The notes beneath the pieces are model-generated. The model made no database searches and was not told where the DNA came from. It saw only the letters and a list, made by a program, of their open reading frames with translations. This document shows, one piece after another, positions 47,053 through 60,453 of a stretch of DNA of 64,000 nucleotides (position 1 is its first letter; the number at the start of each line of letters is the position of its first letter). The position numbers and the translations under genes were made by a program. The stretch covers positions 6,324,001 through 6,388,000 of the forward strand of contig NC_068565.1 of assembly GCF_025698545.1 (NCBI RefSeq). The letters run 5' to 3'. This DNA comes from Gossypium raimondii. Its lineage: Eukaryota > Streptophyta > Magnoliopsida > Malvales > Malvaceae.

Positions 47053-50000
47053 TGTAACACCCCTAACCCGTATCCGTCACTAAATTAGGGTTACGAGGCA
47101 TTACCGGACGTAGCATGATTTAGCACAATCATTAAACACTCTTTATGCACCAAAGAATAACTAAACTTTTATAACATTATCAGACTTAAATATCCACATA
47201 TCAATTATATTACTAATCATATTATACAAATTAGCACTATTCAATATTATGAATTTAGAAAAGTCGATCTTATAACAAAATAATAGATCATGTTCCATAC
47301 TTGTCAAATTCGAACTGGTAAGAATCCAACTTAACATTTAATCACTTATGCAACGTTATGATATGGCTATATATACTTTTGCTGTCACTATGTCATGCAT
47401 CAAGCACTATGTTCACATTAAACATTTAAAATCACAAGTACAATTCACAGTATATCAAATTTGTATGCTTAATAGTCAATTCTAATTACCTATACTGAAC
47501 CATTCAAAACAAAACTAAGTTGCAATTTCAACCATCCCTACTTCATGATCACTACATAGTTAACAAAAGCATATTTGGTCATTTCATAAAAATTATTTAA
47601 TTTACAAGACATTTATATAATACCATGACCGGACCTAATTTAATTAATTAGTATATCCGAATATGCAACATAACCAATCCATATATTTAATCATTTTAAT
47701 ATATCACATATCCAATTACACAAGCACATTATAGCCAAATTTTGTAGCTACCCATAAGGCCGAATATATATATATACCAACTATTACCTATCAATAACTT
47801 AGCTAATGACTTAATATTTTCAAGACGCATGTTAAGACTTATTTTCACCATAAATCGTGATTTAATTTATCACCCATTATCAAAATATATTAAATCAATT
47901 TACACAAGAACTTACCATGACTGAAATCATACGCATAAACATAAACATATCAACTATGTTTCATATAGAATAAGCTAAGGCCAAGTTATTAAAAGCAAAT
48001 TCAATAAGCACATAATCAATAACTCATACCACCATATCCGAATATACATATTTAACAATATCGTTTCAAGCTAATTTATCAAAATCATAAAGACCAAACT
48101 TAACTCGTTGCCTACATACCTTAACTGAACCTATATAATACCAAAACCAAACACACCATACATATATGACATACTTACTAATACCAATCCACACACACAT
48201 TCAACTTATTATTGTTCTTTATAAATACATTCGATATTTAGTTTATCTCGTAGCCGAATCAATCCAACATTATATGCATCAAAACCAAACTCAAACAAAA
48301 GGAGATAAGCCATTTTCGTATGGCTATTAATTTCATATACAAATTGACCCAAAATCAACATTTCGACTATGCTATACATGCCATATATTCAAAAACAATT
48401 TAATAAAGTACCGAAAGTAACTATCGATAGTGTGATAAGGCTTTCTGACGATCCCCGAGCTCGTAGCGAATTCCAAAATCTATAAAACAAAAAATAAACA
48501 TACACACAATAAGCTTTTGCAACGTAGTAAGTCGTAAGCAGACATTATTCATTCTAACATTAATATCAAACCAATTTACCAAGCTAACCAAATCAAATAT
48601 AAGCAAACATTTAACTTTATGAAGCTTAATGCACAAATGCTCAAATACTTGTATACTTAACAATTTATAATTTAAGACTATAATGATAGGCCAAATCTTC
48701 TTATATCACAAATTCTACTATAAGCCAAATTACTTATAATCACGAATATGCTCACACATTATTCATATATTAATTAACTTTGAATCATCAATTCATTATA
48801 CAACTTACCTTAATTTCATAGCATGATATAAATACATACCTGAACCCTATTATTTCGATTTCACATTCAGTCTTCACTTAACATTGCCCGTTGAACCATT
48901 CGGAATTAAAAAGGATACACGAATAATCAGAAAGCTCGTACAATGCCATCGTCCTAGACGTGGTCTTATATGTAATCACATATCGATGCCACTATCCCAG
49001 AAAGGGTCTTACACGTAATCAGATATCGATGTCGACGTCCCAGACGTGGTCTTACACGAAAACACATATTAGAGTCCTATGTCATGACATAAGTATCCTA
49101 TCTATTCCTAGGGTTCGTACGGGGCTTTCAGACATTGAATATCGATTGAATCAAACTCGAAACAAAATCCCTATTTCAAATATCACATTCGGCCAAAGCA
49201 TATAACAAATAAAATAATTTAATTTATCACTTATTATATATATTCTTGAATTTAACAACATTTAAATGCTTATCGACTTACCTCGGATATTGACGGACAC
49301 AGTCGACTACTCGACTACTTTCAACTTCCCCCGATCTAATTCCGTTTTCTTCTGTTCTTAATCTAAATAAGTTCAAATTTAACTAATTTAACCACATATT
49401 CATTCAATTAAATCCAAAAGCACATAAATGGGTAAATTACACTTTTGCCCTTAACATTTCACATTTTTCACAAATTAGTCCCTATTTCACAAAAATACAA
49501 AATAAAAAAATTTTCATTGCACAATAGCTTAGCTGAATATACACTAAGCTCATATAAGTCCTTGCATGTTATTTATTTCACATTTTAGTCCCTCAACTTA
49601 CACTTTTCTTAATTTAGTCCTTAATACACATTTTTATCAAAAATTACTAACTAAAACATGAAAAATCTAACAACATATATTTATTTTCCATCATCTAACA
49701 ACAAAAACAACAAGCTCCCTTCAATGGAATATCACAAAATACACAATCAATTCAAAAATTCAAGCATGGGCTAGCTAAAATACAAAGCAACGATATCAAA
49801 AACGTAAAAATTATCAAAAACCGAGCTAGTTACATACCTTAATCAAACTCAAAAATGGCCGAGCCCTTAGCTTGTTCTTTTATTTTACATTCGGTTGGTA
49901 GAAACAAAAAAAAATGATAATGGCTTTTTAACTTATGTTTGTTTTTATTATAATAACTTTATAATATATTATTTATTATTATAACCTTTATAATTATTAT

Positions 50001-50309
50001 AAAAACTATATAATATATACATAGTGCCGTCCATTCATTAATTCAGTGGCAAAATTGCAACATGAAACCTTCATATTAAAAGAACAACCACTATTTGGCC
50101 CTTCTAAAAATAACCACTAAATTTTTATTTTATGCGATTAAGCCCTATTCTCAAATTAAGCACTCAAACAATAAAATTAATTCACGAAACTTTCACACAT
50201 ATAAATTCACACATAATAAACACAGAAAAAAATATTAAAATATTTTTGGGACTCGGATGTGTGGTCCCAAAACCACTGTTCTGATTTGGGTCAAAATCGG
50301 GCTGTTACA
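47053..50309. mobile_element. Solo LTR, 3257 bp, probably Ty3/Gypsy
   Basis: It starts TGTAACACCCCTAACCCGTA, ends GGGCTGTTACA, and is flanked by the perfect 5-bp duplication GTCTC (47048-47052 and 50310-50314). No internal gag-pol was found. It is unusually long for an LTR. I recognise the start as that of a common cotton Gypsy LTR; this is memory, not a search. It carries a minisatellite near 48950-49075. Confidence 0.85.
48948..49075. repeat. Minisatellite in the 3.26-kb LTR
   Basis: About three copies of a 45-bp unit (GTCTTACACGTAATCA ... ATATCGATG ... GTCCCAGACGTG) occur in tandem with some divergence. Confidence 0.8.
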
Positions 50310-50689
50310 GTCTCGATGTCACAATACTATCCCATGATGTCGCGATACCACTAGAAAATGACTCAATTTCTTCACTTCAACACCTCCATGGATGTCATGA
50401 CTTTCATGGCATTGGTGTCGTGATACTCACTCTAAATGATGTTCTTCTCGAGTTTGAGCCCTTATTGTCTCCCTACACCAACTCAATTACATTATTAGAT
50501 TCCTCATAGCATGTTTGGCCAACTTGGGTTTCAAAAGGGTGTAAAACTAAAAAAAAAACATTTATTAATGGTTAGAACTAAAAAATTGACAAAAACATGT
50601 AAAAGAAACTTAAATTGCTTAACAATAAGCTCCTCAAGTGTATTGGAGAGCCTAATTTGACGTATCAAATTACTGCAGATCATCCATCT

Positions 50690-52160
50690 TGAGGAATCCA
50701 TGGGTGATGTGAATGAAACACTGATGGTAGTGGAGACACATATTGACTAGTTAGATTCGATGAAAGAACAGTTTAAGGAATATGTAGCAGGGGCCTAATG
50801 TGAACGTGTTGCAAGCGCTCCTCAATATTGTTGTGGATAAGTTGACAAAAAAGAATGATGTTCTCGAAGCCACAGTGACGACTTTGAACACAAAAATTGA
50901 GGAGCTCAAGGGAGAGCTTGCTGTGTGCAAAGTTGATGTGGGAAAAGAGGTGTTTAGTGTGACACTGAGTCATAAGATTGATGTCCCCAGACTGGAAAAT
51001 TTTAAAGGGGCAAGGTCCATAAGGGAAGTGGCCAACTTCTTGCGGGAAATAGAGCAATACTTTCGAGTCATGGGCATCAAGGACAATGATGCTAAGGTAA
51101 ATACTGTTTCTATGTATTTTACTGATACCGCTCTTTTTTGGTGGTGCCATAGGTCTATAGATGAAAAGCTAGGTAAGACCGAAATTGGGACTTGGGTGGA
51201 GTTCTAGAAAAAATTTCAATGAGAAATTTTACCCACAATATGTCGAGAAAGAGGCTCGAGCTAAGTTGCATCAATTTTTGCAAAAAGGCATAGTTAGAGA
51301 GTATGTGAAGGAGTTCAGTGAACTGATGCTCCACATCACTGATTTGGGTGAAAATGAGTCCTTCTTCTTCTTCACGGATGTGTTCAATCCGTAGGTTAAG
51401 CAGGAATTGGAGTGTCGAGGGGTCCAAAAACTTTCAAAAGTCATGATCGAGGTGGAGTCATTAATTGAGTTTGTTCTAAAGAAAGACAAGTTCGAGTCTT
51501 CCAAGCCCAAAGAAAAAGGCAATGGTTGGGGATATGAAAAATGACATGTTGAGTATAGCAAAAGTAATGATGACAATGGGAAACCACGAAATGGGAATGT
51601 GAGACCCAACAACAACCCAAAAGAAAATAGCGAGATAAAATGCTTCCTTTGTGACAGTCCGCATATAGTGATGGGCTGTCCAAAAAAATATGCACTTTCT
51701 GCCACCGAAAGGGACAATAAGCCAAACAAAGAATCAATGAGGCTTGGTTTGATTTTGAGTTCTGTTGAAACCAAGAAGGTCAGAGAGAATGAAAATAAAC
51801 TAGTGAAGTGCTTCTTATGTTATGGGTCACATAGGATGTGAGACCATCCAAGATATCCATGATGAGTAAAGAAGATGAAGCGGGGCAAGAGAGTGAGACT
51901 TTAAAGCTTGGGCCAATGATACTGAATTCTACAAAAAAGAAAAGGGATCACAAGTAGAAAAGGTTGATTTTTGTGGACATCAATATCGCAGGCCAAAGTA
52001 GAAGTTCTCTTATTGATATGAGGGTATCAGACTTGTTCATATCAGAGAAAGCCATGGGTAAACTTAAGTTTCCTAGTTAGCAAATTGACCAAGAAGATCA
52101 TGATTGTAAATTCCAAAAAGGTCCCAATTGTGGGAGTAGTACAATGAGTTAAGTTCCAGA
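50690..52160 (+). pseudogene. Ty3/Gypsy gag and start of protease, broken
   Basis: The translation has a coiled-coil N-terminal part (VVDKLTKKNDVLEATVTTLN), the retrotransposon gag core (FKGARSIREVANFLREIEQY; DTALFWWCHR) and, after a stop at 51205, FNEKFYPQYVEKEARAKLHQ. A CCHC-type zinc knuckle follows near 51634 (CFLCDSPHIVMGCP). Near 51970 a degraded protease start is read (VDINIAGQSRSSLID). Stops lie at about 51205, 51392, 51543 and 51840 and reverse transcriptase is absent. The gag core would package element RNA; this copy is dead. Confidence 0.82.
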
Positions 52161-52239
52161 TCGGCCAGTGGAAAGGCAAAAAAGACTTGAAGCCCATCTA
52201 CTTGAAGCCTTGGTGACCTAGTGAAATACTCCTGTAAAA

Positions 52240-52590
52240 CTAAAGTTACCAAGGTAATTATTGTAAATCTTAAGAGATAAATATTATAGAGTTTAAAACA
52301 CTTAGAACTCTCATCTTGTAGATAGACACTAATCTTAGTTGACGCAATTCAATCTATACCGATGGATTTGGGGGGAGCTCAACTATAAATAAAAATCTTC
52401 TCCCTCATTTGTAATCATCTCTTTGTATTTCGTTCTTGAGTTAAAGAATACTTTTAAGAGCATTTACTCAAAAACGTAGTGTGTGCTCTTTTTTTGTGGC
52501 TTTTTTCTCTTTCGAGATTGCTTTCGTTTTGTTTTCAGTGGCTTAAAGGATTTTAGAAAAATTCTCACTTTTCAAGAGTTAGACTAACTT
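52240..52590 (+). repeat. LTR-like segment, forward copy
   Basis: GGAGCTCAACTATAAATA followed by a T-rich GTGGCTTTTTTCTC segment matches the reverse complement of 54255-54789. It contains a TATA-like CTATAAATA and a leader-like region, as in an LTR. Confidence 0.65.
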
Positions 52591-52599
52591 AGGAAGATT

Positions 52600-54250
52600 T
52601 AAATCAAAAAAATAGTCTAAAATTACACGGTTTTCCAGACTAAAGTTCTAGCCTCATGACAATAGTACATAGGTCTCCATATTGCTTTTACCGTTACTTT
52701 TTATACAATTATAAAGTTATAAATTTATATAAAACTAGTTTTTAATAGTGTTCAAGGTGCACATTAATATACGTATTTATATTTTTATTATTTAATAAAT
52801 TATTTTATTTCATATAGTCACTACAAGTAATTATTACTGAAAATTATTAAAATATATAATTTTAAAAATAAATAAAATTTAAATTATACTATAAGTAATT
52901 AATATTAGAATTTGATTTTATTTGTATGTGTGCACTAATAATAGAAAAATTAATTGTGATTTAAATTTATTGAAATTATTGAAATAACTACTAATTTTAA
53001 AATTAATGTTAAAACATTAATTTCAATTTTTAGTTTTAATATTAAATGGGTATTTTTAACATTTTATATTTCAAATATTTTTTCTAATTTAAAATCAAAT
53101 AACAATATTATTAATTAAAAAGTGAATTCAAATTGTATCAAATATAATCAAATTAAACTTTATGAATCTTGTTCAAAATCAGTTTATCTAAGTGGGAAGA
53201 GATTATCATAACATATTTTTCAATTAAAACAACAATTGAGATTGAATCATATAATTGTATTATAAAAATATTATGGAATAAATTAAACACTAATTAGAAA
53301 ACTTAAACTTTCTAAAATAATTAAAATAAAATTATATTAAAAAATAAAAATCTAAATTCCTTAAAAACTAAAATAAAATCTAATTTAAAAATAAATGCTT
53401 AAATATTAGTAATATATTTAAATTTTCTATATTAATCTTTTTCTTCAATTGATTTTTTTGACAAATCTAATTTATCAATGCCAATAGCCTTTTTTTCTTT
53501 TATGTGATTATGGAAATCACTATGATAATTGAATTCAACCAAATCACAAGACATGTTAGGTTTATGGCTTAAATTATAGAATCAAAAGTGTAAATAAATA
53601 TTATATATGGATATAAAAACAAAATTGAGAAAATAAAACCTATCATCCATTCTAAAATAGTTTTGATCCCGTCACCTTTAAGCCTCGTTTAATGCCCATG
53701 GAGTTGCATGAATAATGTTGATGTAATTTAAATGTTATTGTTTGAAAATACTTAATATTGAATGCTATTTATAATTGTAACTTTTAATTTTAATTAGGAT
53801 ATGGAGATGTCATTAATTTAATAATAAGTAATTAAAAATGATATCATTTACGGATCAAGAAATCATAGGAGGGATGGCTAGAAAATAATTAAAAAAAAAA
53901 AGGAAAAGAAAAAAGCTTATCAGCCTTTGTTGATAAGGAAAATTTGCCACAAACTTGAACAAGTAGATTAATTTGTCTCACTCTAAGAAAGTAAAATGAT
54001 AAGAATCAAGGTTACTTGTGACTAAATAAAGAAACTTGCTTAGATAAGAGTAGATAAGAATTGCAATAAACAAATTCTGAAATTTAGAACATTCAACATA
54101 TATCATGTTGTTTCATTACTTTGAAAGGATATTTTATAAGAAATTAGAACATCCCCTAAGCATAGGTAATAAGTACATATATTAGTGGTTACATTAATGA
54201 CCAAATACATGCATCTAATCTTATATACATGCATAATCACAAAGTGTATG
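52600..54250. other. AT-rich intergenic DNA
   Basis: No gene or delimited element seen. Parts around 52900-53160 resemble 8180-8400 in wording (AACAATATTATTAATTAAAA), suggesting an old dispersed repeat. Confidence 0.45.
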
Positions 54251-54254
54251 TTTG

Positions 54255-54789
54255 TGTTATGGGGCGAGAACTCTCGAAAAATGAAAAATTCTCGTAAAAA
54301 TTCTCTAAGGCACTGAAACCAAAGCAAAAGCAAACTCAAAAAAAAAAAAAGAAGCCACAAACGAATAGAAAAGCCACAAAAAAAAGGGCGCACAAATGTC
54401 TAAATAAATGCTCTCAAAAGTATTCTATTACTTTGAAAGTTTACAAAGTGATTACAAATGAAAGGAAAACCTCTATTTATAGTTGAGCTCCTCCAGATCC
54501 AACGGTACATATCGAATTACATCAACAGTTGAGATTTGCACCTAACTACAAAATGAGAGTCTTAATAAAAGATTTAAACTCTATACATATTCATCCCTTA
54601 AGATTAACCATAATCACATTGGTAACTCTAGTTTATCTTCAATAGGCTTGGATTCATCTCCTTTAGACTTCTCGAATTGGGCCGACTCTTCTTACAAGTA
54701 TAATGCAATTTCAAGCATTTGATTAGCATGAGTTGTTGGCCCAAATTATCCACTATAACTTGGGCATTTTATCTTCTCCACTTATCACA
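54255..54789 (-). repeat. LTR-like segment, reverse copy
   Basis: On the minus strand it reads GTGATAAGTGGAGAAGAT ... GGAGCTCAACTATAAATAGA ... CCCCATAACACA, homologous to 52240-52590. It is longer and better preserved. I found no clear target duplication, so it may be a solo LTR with eroded flanks. Confidence 0.65.
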
Positions 54790-56803
54790 TAATCACCCAA
54801 TACATGCACGAGGAATTAAATTAAAAGAGTATTTTAATTTTCACCAAAAAAAGAAAAGGAATATTTATTAAGTTGTAGAGAACTCCAAAAGATACATGAT
54901 TTGATGCATTGGAAACTAAGCTTTCAAAGCATTTCATCCACATATGATTCATGATTTTTGAGCATGTGAGTCGTTATGAAATTTAATTTCAAGTTGATAC
55001 ATAAATCTTAGATTTTCAACCACTTTGATTCTTTTTGCTTTTTAAGTAAAATATTTATTAATGAACCAGGACAAGTACAACATAAATGGTCCAAGAAAAT
55101 GCAAGACCAAAAGCTCTCTTACATAACAACTATCAAATCACGCACAACACAAAACACAAATTAATTCGTTCGGTCTACTTTGTTAATTCAAAAGTTTGTT
55201 TTAATATATATTAGGCATAAACATAAATTTAGCCTTTAATATTTACATATTTTATTAATTTGACTTTTGTCTTTTTTAAATCTAAATTTTGCTCTCATTG
55301 TTTTAAAAAGAGTTGATTTTGACCTTCAACATTTCAAAATAATTAAAATATTCTTTTTAACAAAATACTAATTAAAACATTAAAATTTTATATATACTAG
55401 CCCATATGACTCCATGTAAACTTTGTGCTATTTTAAAAAATTATAAACTTATATATATATATATTTAATATTTTAAAATTTTAAAATTATTTATTAACAT
55501 GACATATAAAACAAAAGGTATCATATCAACATGAAGAACACTTTGATTCACACACATGTTGTCATGCCAATATCATTCAAACAATAAATTGACAGTTTTT
55601 AAAAGATTAATAACTAAATTTAATTTAAAATAAAAATAAAACCAAATTAATAAAAATATATAAATATTAAGAAATAAACTTATCATAATACTTTTTATGT
55701 CTACAATTCTTTCGTGGGTATGCTTATATTACTTTTGTGTAGTGTCTTGTTTTAGAATTTCTTTTCTTTTTTTTTGTTTATTCTGTGTGTTGTGTCAATT
55801 TATTTATCTAAAATGTTTCTTTTATGTTCTATATATTTTTCATTTGTAAGCTACTATAAGATTATATTTATTTATACATTAATAATTTTTCTTATGTAAA
55901 ATTTTGTACGTTCACATATTTTTATCGTATTTACTTTATTTTCCATGACACGATATTTTTAATTATTTTTAATACTTTTATATCATGTTTTAATTCGACA
56001 ATGTTCATAGTTTTATGAAAATAATTCAATTTTATTCTAAATCCATCTATTTAACAATATATTTATAAAATATCCTGTTAAAAAACTTAATCCTATTTCA
56101 TGAAGCATAGGGATCAGTAGGTACTTTCTAGTTCTTATAAATTATGGACCATATTATTTAACATTAAATTTATTTTAAATATTTTAAAAATGGTGAATAT
56201 CACTAGTAGATCCCTCACATATAGGGTCTTTGTACTAATAAAAAATTAAATAATATCAAATTATAATAACATTAATATTTATTTTTATATGAATTTTTTT
56301 TCATTTGCAGTTATACTTCCAACAACATATTTCATTTACAAAATAAAAAAATTAAAAATATAATTTTATTAAACAATAAGTCTAACATTAATACCTGGAT
56401 TTCTAAAGCTGCAGTTTTTGACATTGAATGAAACTCCAACAGAGAAAATACATCTTACGGAAAAGGAAAGAAAAACAGAGGATATACAGATAAGGAAAGA
56501 AACTGACAGAGGGTGGCCCTACACCATGATAATGATGATGGGCACCCAAACCGCAAACTTTACTACAAAATCCCAAAAACACAGAGACCAAAGTCAAAAC
56601 TCTTAACGAAAGACACGATGGAATTGGCGATGGAAACACAGAACAGAACAGCGACACCTTAATTAAGTCCCCTACATCATTCTCTCAACATAAACCAAAG
56701 GATTAAGTCTCCATTAGAATAGGTTTTATTTGTTTATTCTCGTTTATTTATTTTGATAAATCAACATAAACAACAACCCAAATGTTGATTTACAACCTTA
56801 ACT
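54790..56803. other. Intergenic DNA downstream of the P450
   Basis: AT-rich, with no credible gene. The last 200 bases are probably the P450 3'UTR. Confidence 0.5.
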
Positions 56804-58591
56804 TTAAGCAATTAAACGATAAGTCGGCTTTACAAGTAAATGATTAGCCCTCGGCAACGAAAGGCCAAACTTCTCGGTCATGTCGAGTTCATTAGGCAAC
56901 ATCCCATCAAGCAACTCCCAATCAAAGCAATGGGCTAATTGAGCTAAAATAAGACGCATGCTGATTAGAGCTAACTGCATTCCAGGACATCCTCTACGAC
57001 CGGTTCCGAACGGAATGAGTTCGAAATCATGCCCTCGAAGGTCTATCTTCCTATCCTTGAATCTTTCTGGAAAGAACTCTTCAGCATTGCTCGACCATAT
57101 CTTGGGGTTTCGCCCCATGGTCCAAGTGTTCACCAAAAGCCGCGACTTCTTAGGTATGAAATACCCATTAACGGTGACATCTTCGGTCGACTCGTGCGGG
57201 ACTAACAACGGTGCCGTGGGATGCAACCTGAAACTCTCTTTGATGACCATATCCAAATAGGCAAGTTTCGGTAGGTCCGACTCTTCTACCATTCTATTCC
57301 TTCCGACAACACTTTCTAGCTCTTTCTGGAGAGCAACCATGACTCGAGGATGCTTTAGAAGTTCTGTAAATGTCCACTCAATGGCCGTGGATGTAGTGTC
57401 GAAGGAAGCTGCCACCATGTCCACCATTATAGCCTTGATGTTTTCTCTACCAATGATGTAGGGTTGATCTTTATCGTTAGGGTTTATGGGTGTATCCAAC
57501 AACGAAACCATCACTTGAAAGAAACTTCTATAAGGTTTTTGGTCATCCAAGTTAATCCCTTGTTGGTATTCATCTATCATTTTCTCAAAAAATTGGTGAA
57601 GGTCACTACTCACCTTCTTAAGCCTTCTTGTATATCCCTGCAGCGTAAAGATAGATATGATAGAATTAGTTTTATATTAATTGTATTTTTCATTATAATT
57701 ATTCTTTGTGAAAAAACCAACTAGTCATCCAACCAAATATTAAGACTTCCGAGTTTCACTCTGCATCTTATAAGATTACTATAACACAATTTATTATGCT
57801 TTAAAATTGGTATTATTATTAGTACGAAAAAATAAATAAATTATGAAAAAGAAAAATAGTACATAAAAAAACAGGATATAAGGAGGAAAAAAAAACGTTA
57901 CCTGAAGATCAAGTGGAGCAAGGAAAGGCACATAATCCGAGAGATTGAAAACCCCAGATAAGTGCAGGGCCTCATCAACCAGCGGCTTAAAATCGATTTT
58001 ATCATCCATGGACCGCCCGAATAACACTTTCGACATCATTTCTTCAAGAACCTTAGCCACCGCCTGGCTAAGGTTTATTGTTTCACCCGCCGCCGCTACC
58101 TTTCTCACTGATTCAACCAATAACCCCACCTCCGCCTTCCTTATCGGGGCAAAACATTCAACTTTGGAAGCACTGAGGAAATGCAAAATACACCATTTCC
58201 GTACAGTTCGCCAGTAAGAACCGTACTGGGTAAAACCAACGGCCTTGCCACCATATGCCAAGTATTTCGCGGATTGGACTTTAGGCCTGGAAGCAAAAAC
58301 GACGTCATGGACCTTGAGGAACAGTTCAGCGGCTTCGGGTGATGATACCACGATGGTTGGTACTTTGCCTAGCATTATCGACATGATGGGTCCATATTTT
58401 TCGGCGAGATAGTGAAGGCTATGGTGTGGGAGGTTCCCTAGCATGTGGATGTTACCTATGATGGGAAGAGGGGCAGGACCGGGTGGAAGTTTCCGGCCAT
58501 TTTTGTTGCGGTTTGGTGAGCTGAAGAAGTAGATAAAGGAACAGAGAGTTCCAAGGAGGACGAAGAATAAGGTTAATGTTGAAGAAGACAT
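56804..58591 (-). CDS. Cytochrome P450, CYP71 clan (CYP736A-like)
   Basis: There are two exons on the minus strand, 58591-57902 and 57637-56804, split by a phase-0 GT-AG intron at the position usual for the A-type clan, giving 507 residues. An N-terminal hydrophobic anchor (about 4-24) places it on the ER membrane. The proline hinge is KLPPGP (PPGP at 36-39). The I-helix reads AASFDTT (Asp at 310), the K-helix ExxR is at 364-367, PERF is at 420-423, and the haem-binding loop FGTGRRGCPG is at 440-449 with Cys447 as iron ligand. All key residues are present. The overall sequence, for example APLDLQ then GYTRRLKK at the splice, resembles CYP736A proteins; the substrate is unknown. The ATG at 58591 was chosen because it sits directly before the anchor; an upstream in-frame ATG (58699) would add 36 polar residues in front of it. 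Confidence 0.9.
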
Positions 58592-58782
58592 TTGGGAGGG
58601 AAGCCAATCACAATAGCTGGTAGTCATTGGGGATTGATTGATTGAGTACTTGTAGATGGAAGCAACCGATGGCAGCTGCAAGTCGGGAGAATTCGCCAAA
58701 TATGTCGATTTAAAAAAAAATTAGGGAGTTCGACTTTTTTTTTTAATGTAAGGAAAAAAGTTGATTTTTGCTGGCTTATTTT

Positions 58783-59466
58783 TAGGGGTGTTTATTCGGT
58801 TAACCAACCGGTTAACCGACCCGAAATAACATTAACCGAATTAATCGACCTTTCAAAATTTTTAACCGTTAACTGAACCGAAATTTTTTTCAAAAAATTT
58901 AACCGAACTGAAATTTTTTCGGTTAATTCGGTCGGTTAACCGAATTAACCGAAAATTATATGTTTTTTTTTTAATTTTTGGTTAAAAATTAACCGAATTA
59001 ACCGAATTACCCGAATTACCCGAATTACCCGAATTACCCGAATTAACCGAATTACCCGAATTAACTGAATTACCCGAATTGAATCACTACATAATTAAAT
59101 TATTTTTAGACTTTTAGACTTTAGTTTTAGTCTTAGTTTTAAAATTTTATTTTTATTTATTAAATTATTTGTAATTTAATTTTATGATTGGGTTGGGTTG
59201 GGTAATTGGGTTGGGTTGAATACTTGGGTTTAGATTGGGTTTAGGTGAATAGTGGGCCTATTTATATATTATAATTTTATTTATTAATTTTTCGTTAATC
59301 AAAAATTCGTTAACCAACCGATTTCGAACCGAATTAACCGTTAACCGAAAAATAAAAAAATAATTAACCGACCCCCGACCGAAAAAATTCGGTTAACCGA
59401 CCAATTAACCGAATTCGATCGGTTAACCGAATTTTTTCGGTTTTACCCTAATTTTGCACACCCCTA
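58783..59466. mobile_element. hAT-type MITE, 684 bp, in the P450 upstream region
   Basis: The ends are TAGGGGTGT and ACACCCCTA, flanked by the perfect 8-bp duplication CTTATTTT (58775-58782 and 59467-59474), the size made by hAT transposases. The interior is packed with GGTTAACCGAATT-type palindromic words. It starts 191 bp upstream of the P450 start codon, so it may lie in the promoter. Confidence 0.88.
58990..59078. repeat. 9-bp minisatellite (AATTACCCG)n inside the MITE
   Basis: Roughly nine units of AATTACCCG, with some AATTAACCG variants, run in tandem. Confidence 0.85.
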
Positions 59467-59656
59467 CTTATTTTTCCAGTTGAATTATTTACATGGTAAG
59501 AAAATATTCTTATAATTTTTTTTTAATTAATATTATTTTTAAGTTGTTAATGTTATTTTTTTTTATTTTTTTATGTTTGTATAACCAAGATGAAGATTAA
59601 ATTATTGAAATTTATATACACGCAATTTAAGTGCAAGAGCACCACGTATTAGTGAA

Positions 59657-60453
59657 TAATACTTGAAAGATGTGAGATTCTTACACATGTCTCATATGCT
59701 CAACGAGACTAAATTGGAGTCTGCACTTATCAGTGCTTTGCTGGAGAGATGGAGATCCGAAACACATAAATTCCATCTTTCGTGCGGAGAGTGTACGATT
59801 ACATTTAAGGATGTATCATTACAACTCGATCTACCAATTGATGAGGCAGTCATTACGGTTGGGGATTGGAGGCCAATTTGCCACCAACTATTAGGCAATG
59901 TGTCAGACAAGTTTAGTGCTAATCAAATATATATGAAATGGTTAGAAGATAATTTCTCGCATCACAAAACTTTTCTAGTGTAGTTGAAAGACAACAATTA
60001 ACTCAAGCATTTATACTAAGGTTAATCGGGGGTCTTCTAATGTCATATAAATCTCAAAATTTGGTATATTTAATGGGACTCCTATAACTAATTGACCTAA
60101 AAGAAACTGGGCAAGTCAGTTGGGGATCAATTGTCTTAGCTACATTGTATCGAAAGATGTGTAGGACAACAGAAGCACAAAAATTAAAATCGGTGGTTGT
60201 ATATTCCTTCAATCATGGGTATAATATCGCTTACCATTTTTACATCCCGAGAAAACTCTCATTATCAATTATTACTCGTAATAAGGTAACATTCATTTAA
60301 TAATATAGTTATCATATTATCTTTATTTCATTATTATATTTTTGGAATAACATATTATTTGAACAGATGGAAAAATAATGCGAGTCATGTCGGTATACCA
60401 AATAAACTTGAAGATATTTGGTTATTGTTAAATCAATGGTTAAAAGTCGAGGT
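59657..60453 (+). pseudogene. Second plant mobile domain (PMD) relic
   Basis: The readable pieces are ISALLERWRSETHKFHLSCG, ECTITFKDVSLQLDLPIDE and HQLLGNVSDKF (to a stop near 59981). After stops come SWGSIVLATLYRKMCRTTEA-like remains near 60118-60180 and finally ASHVGIPNKLEDIWLLLNQW near 60372-60440. The order and wording match the PMD of the MULE at 36 kb, but this copy is more decayed. No MULE ends were recognised around it. Confidence 0.8.
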
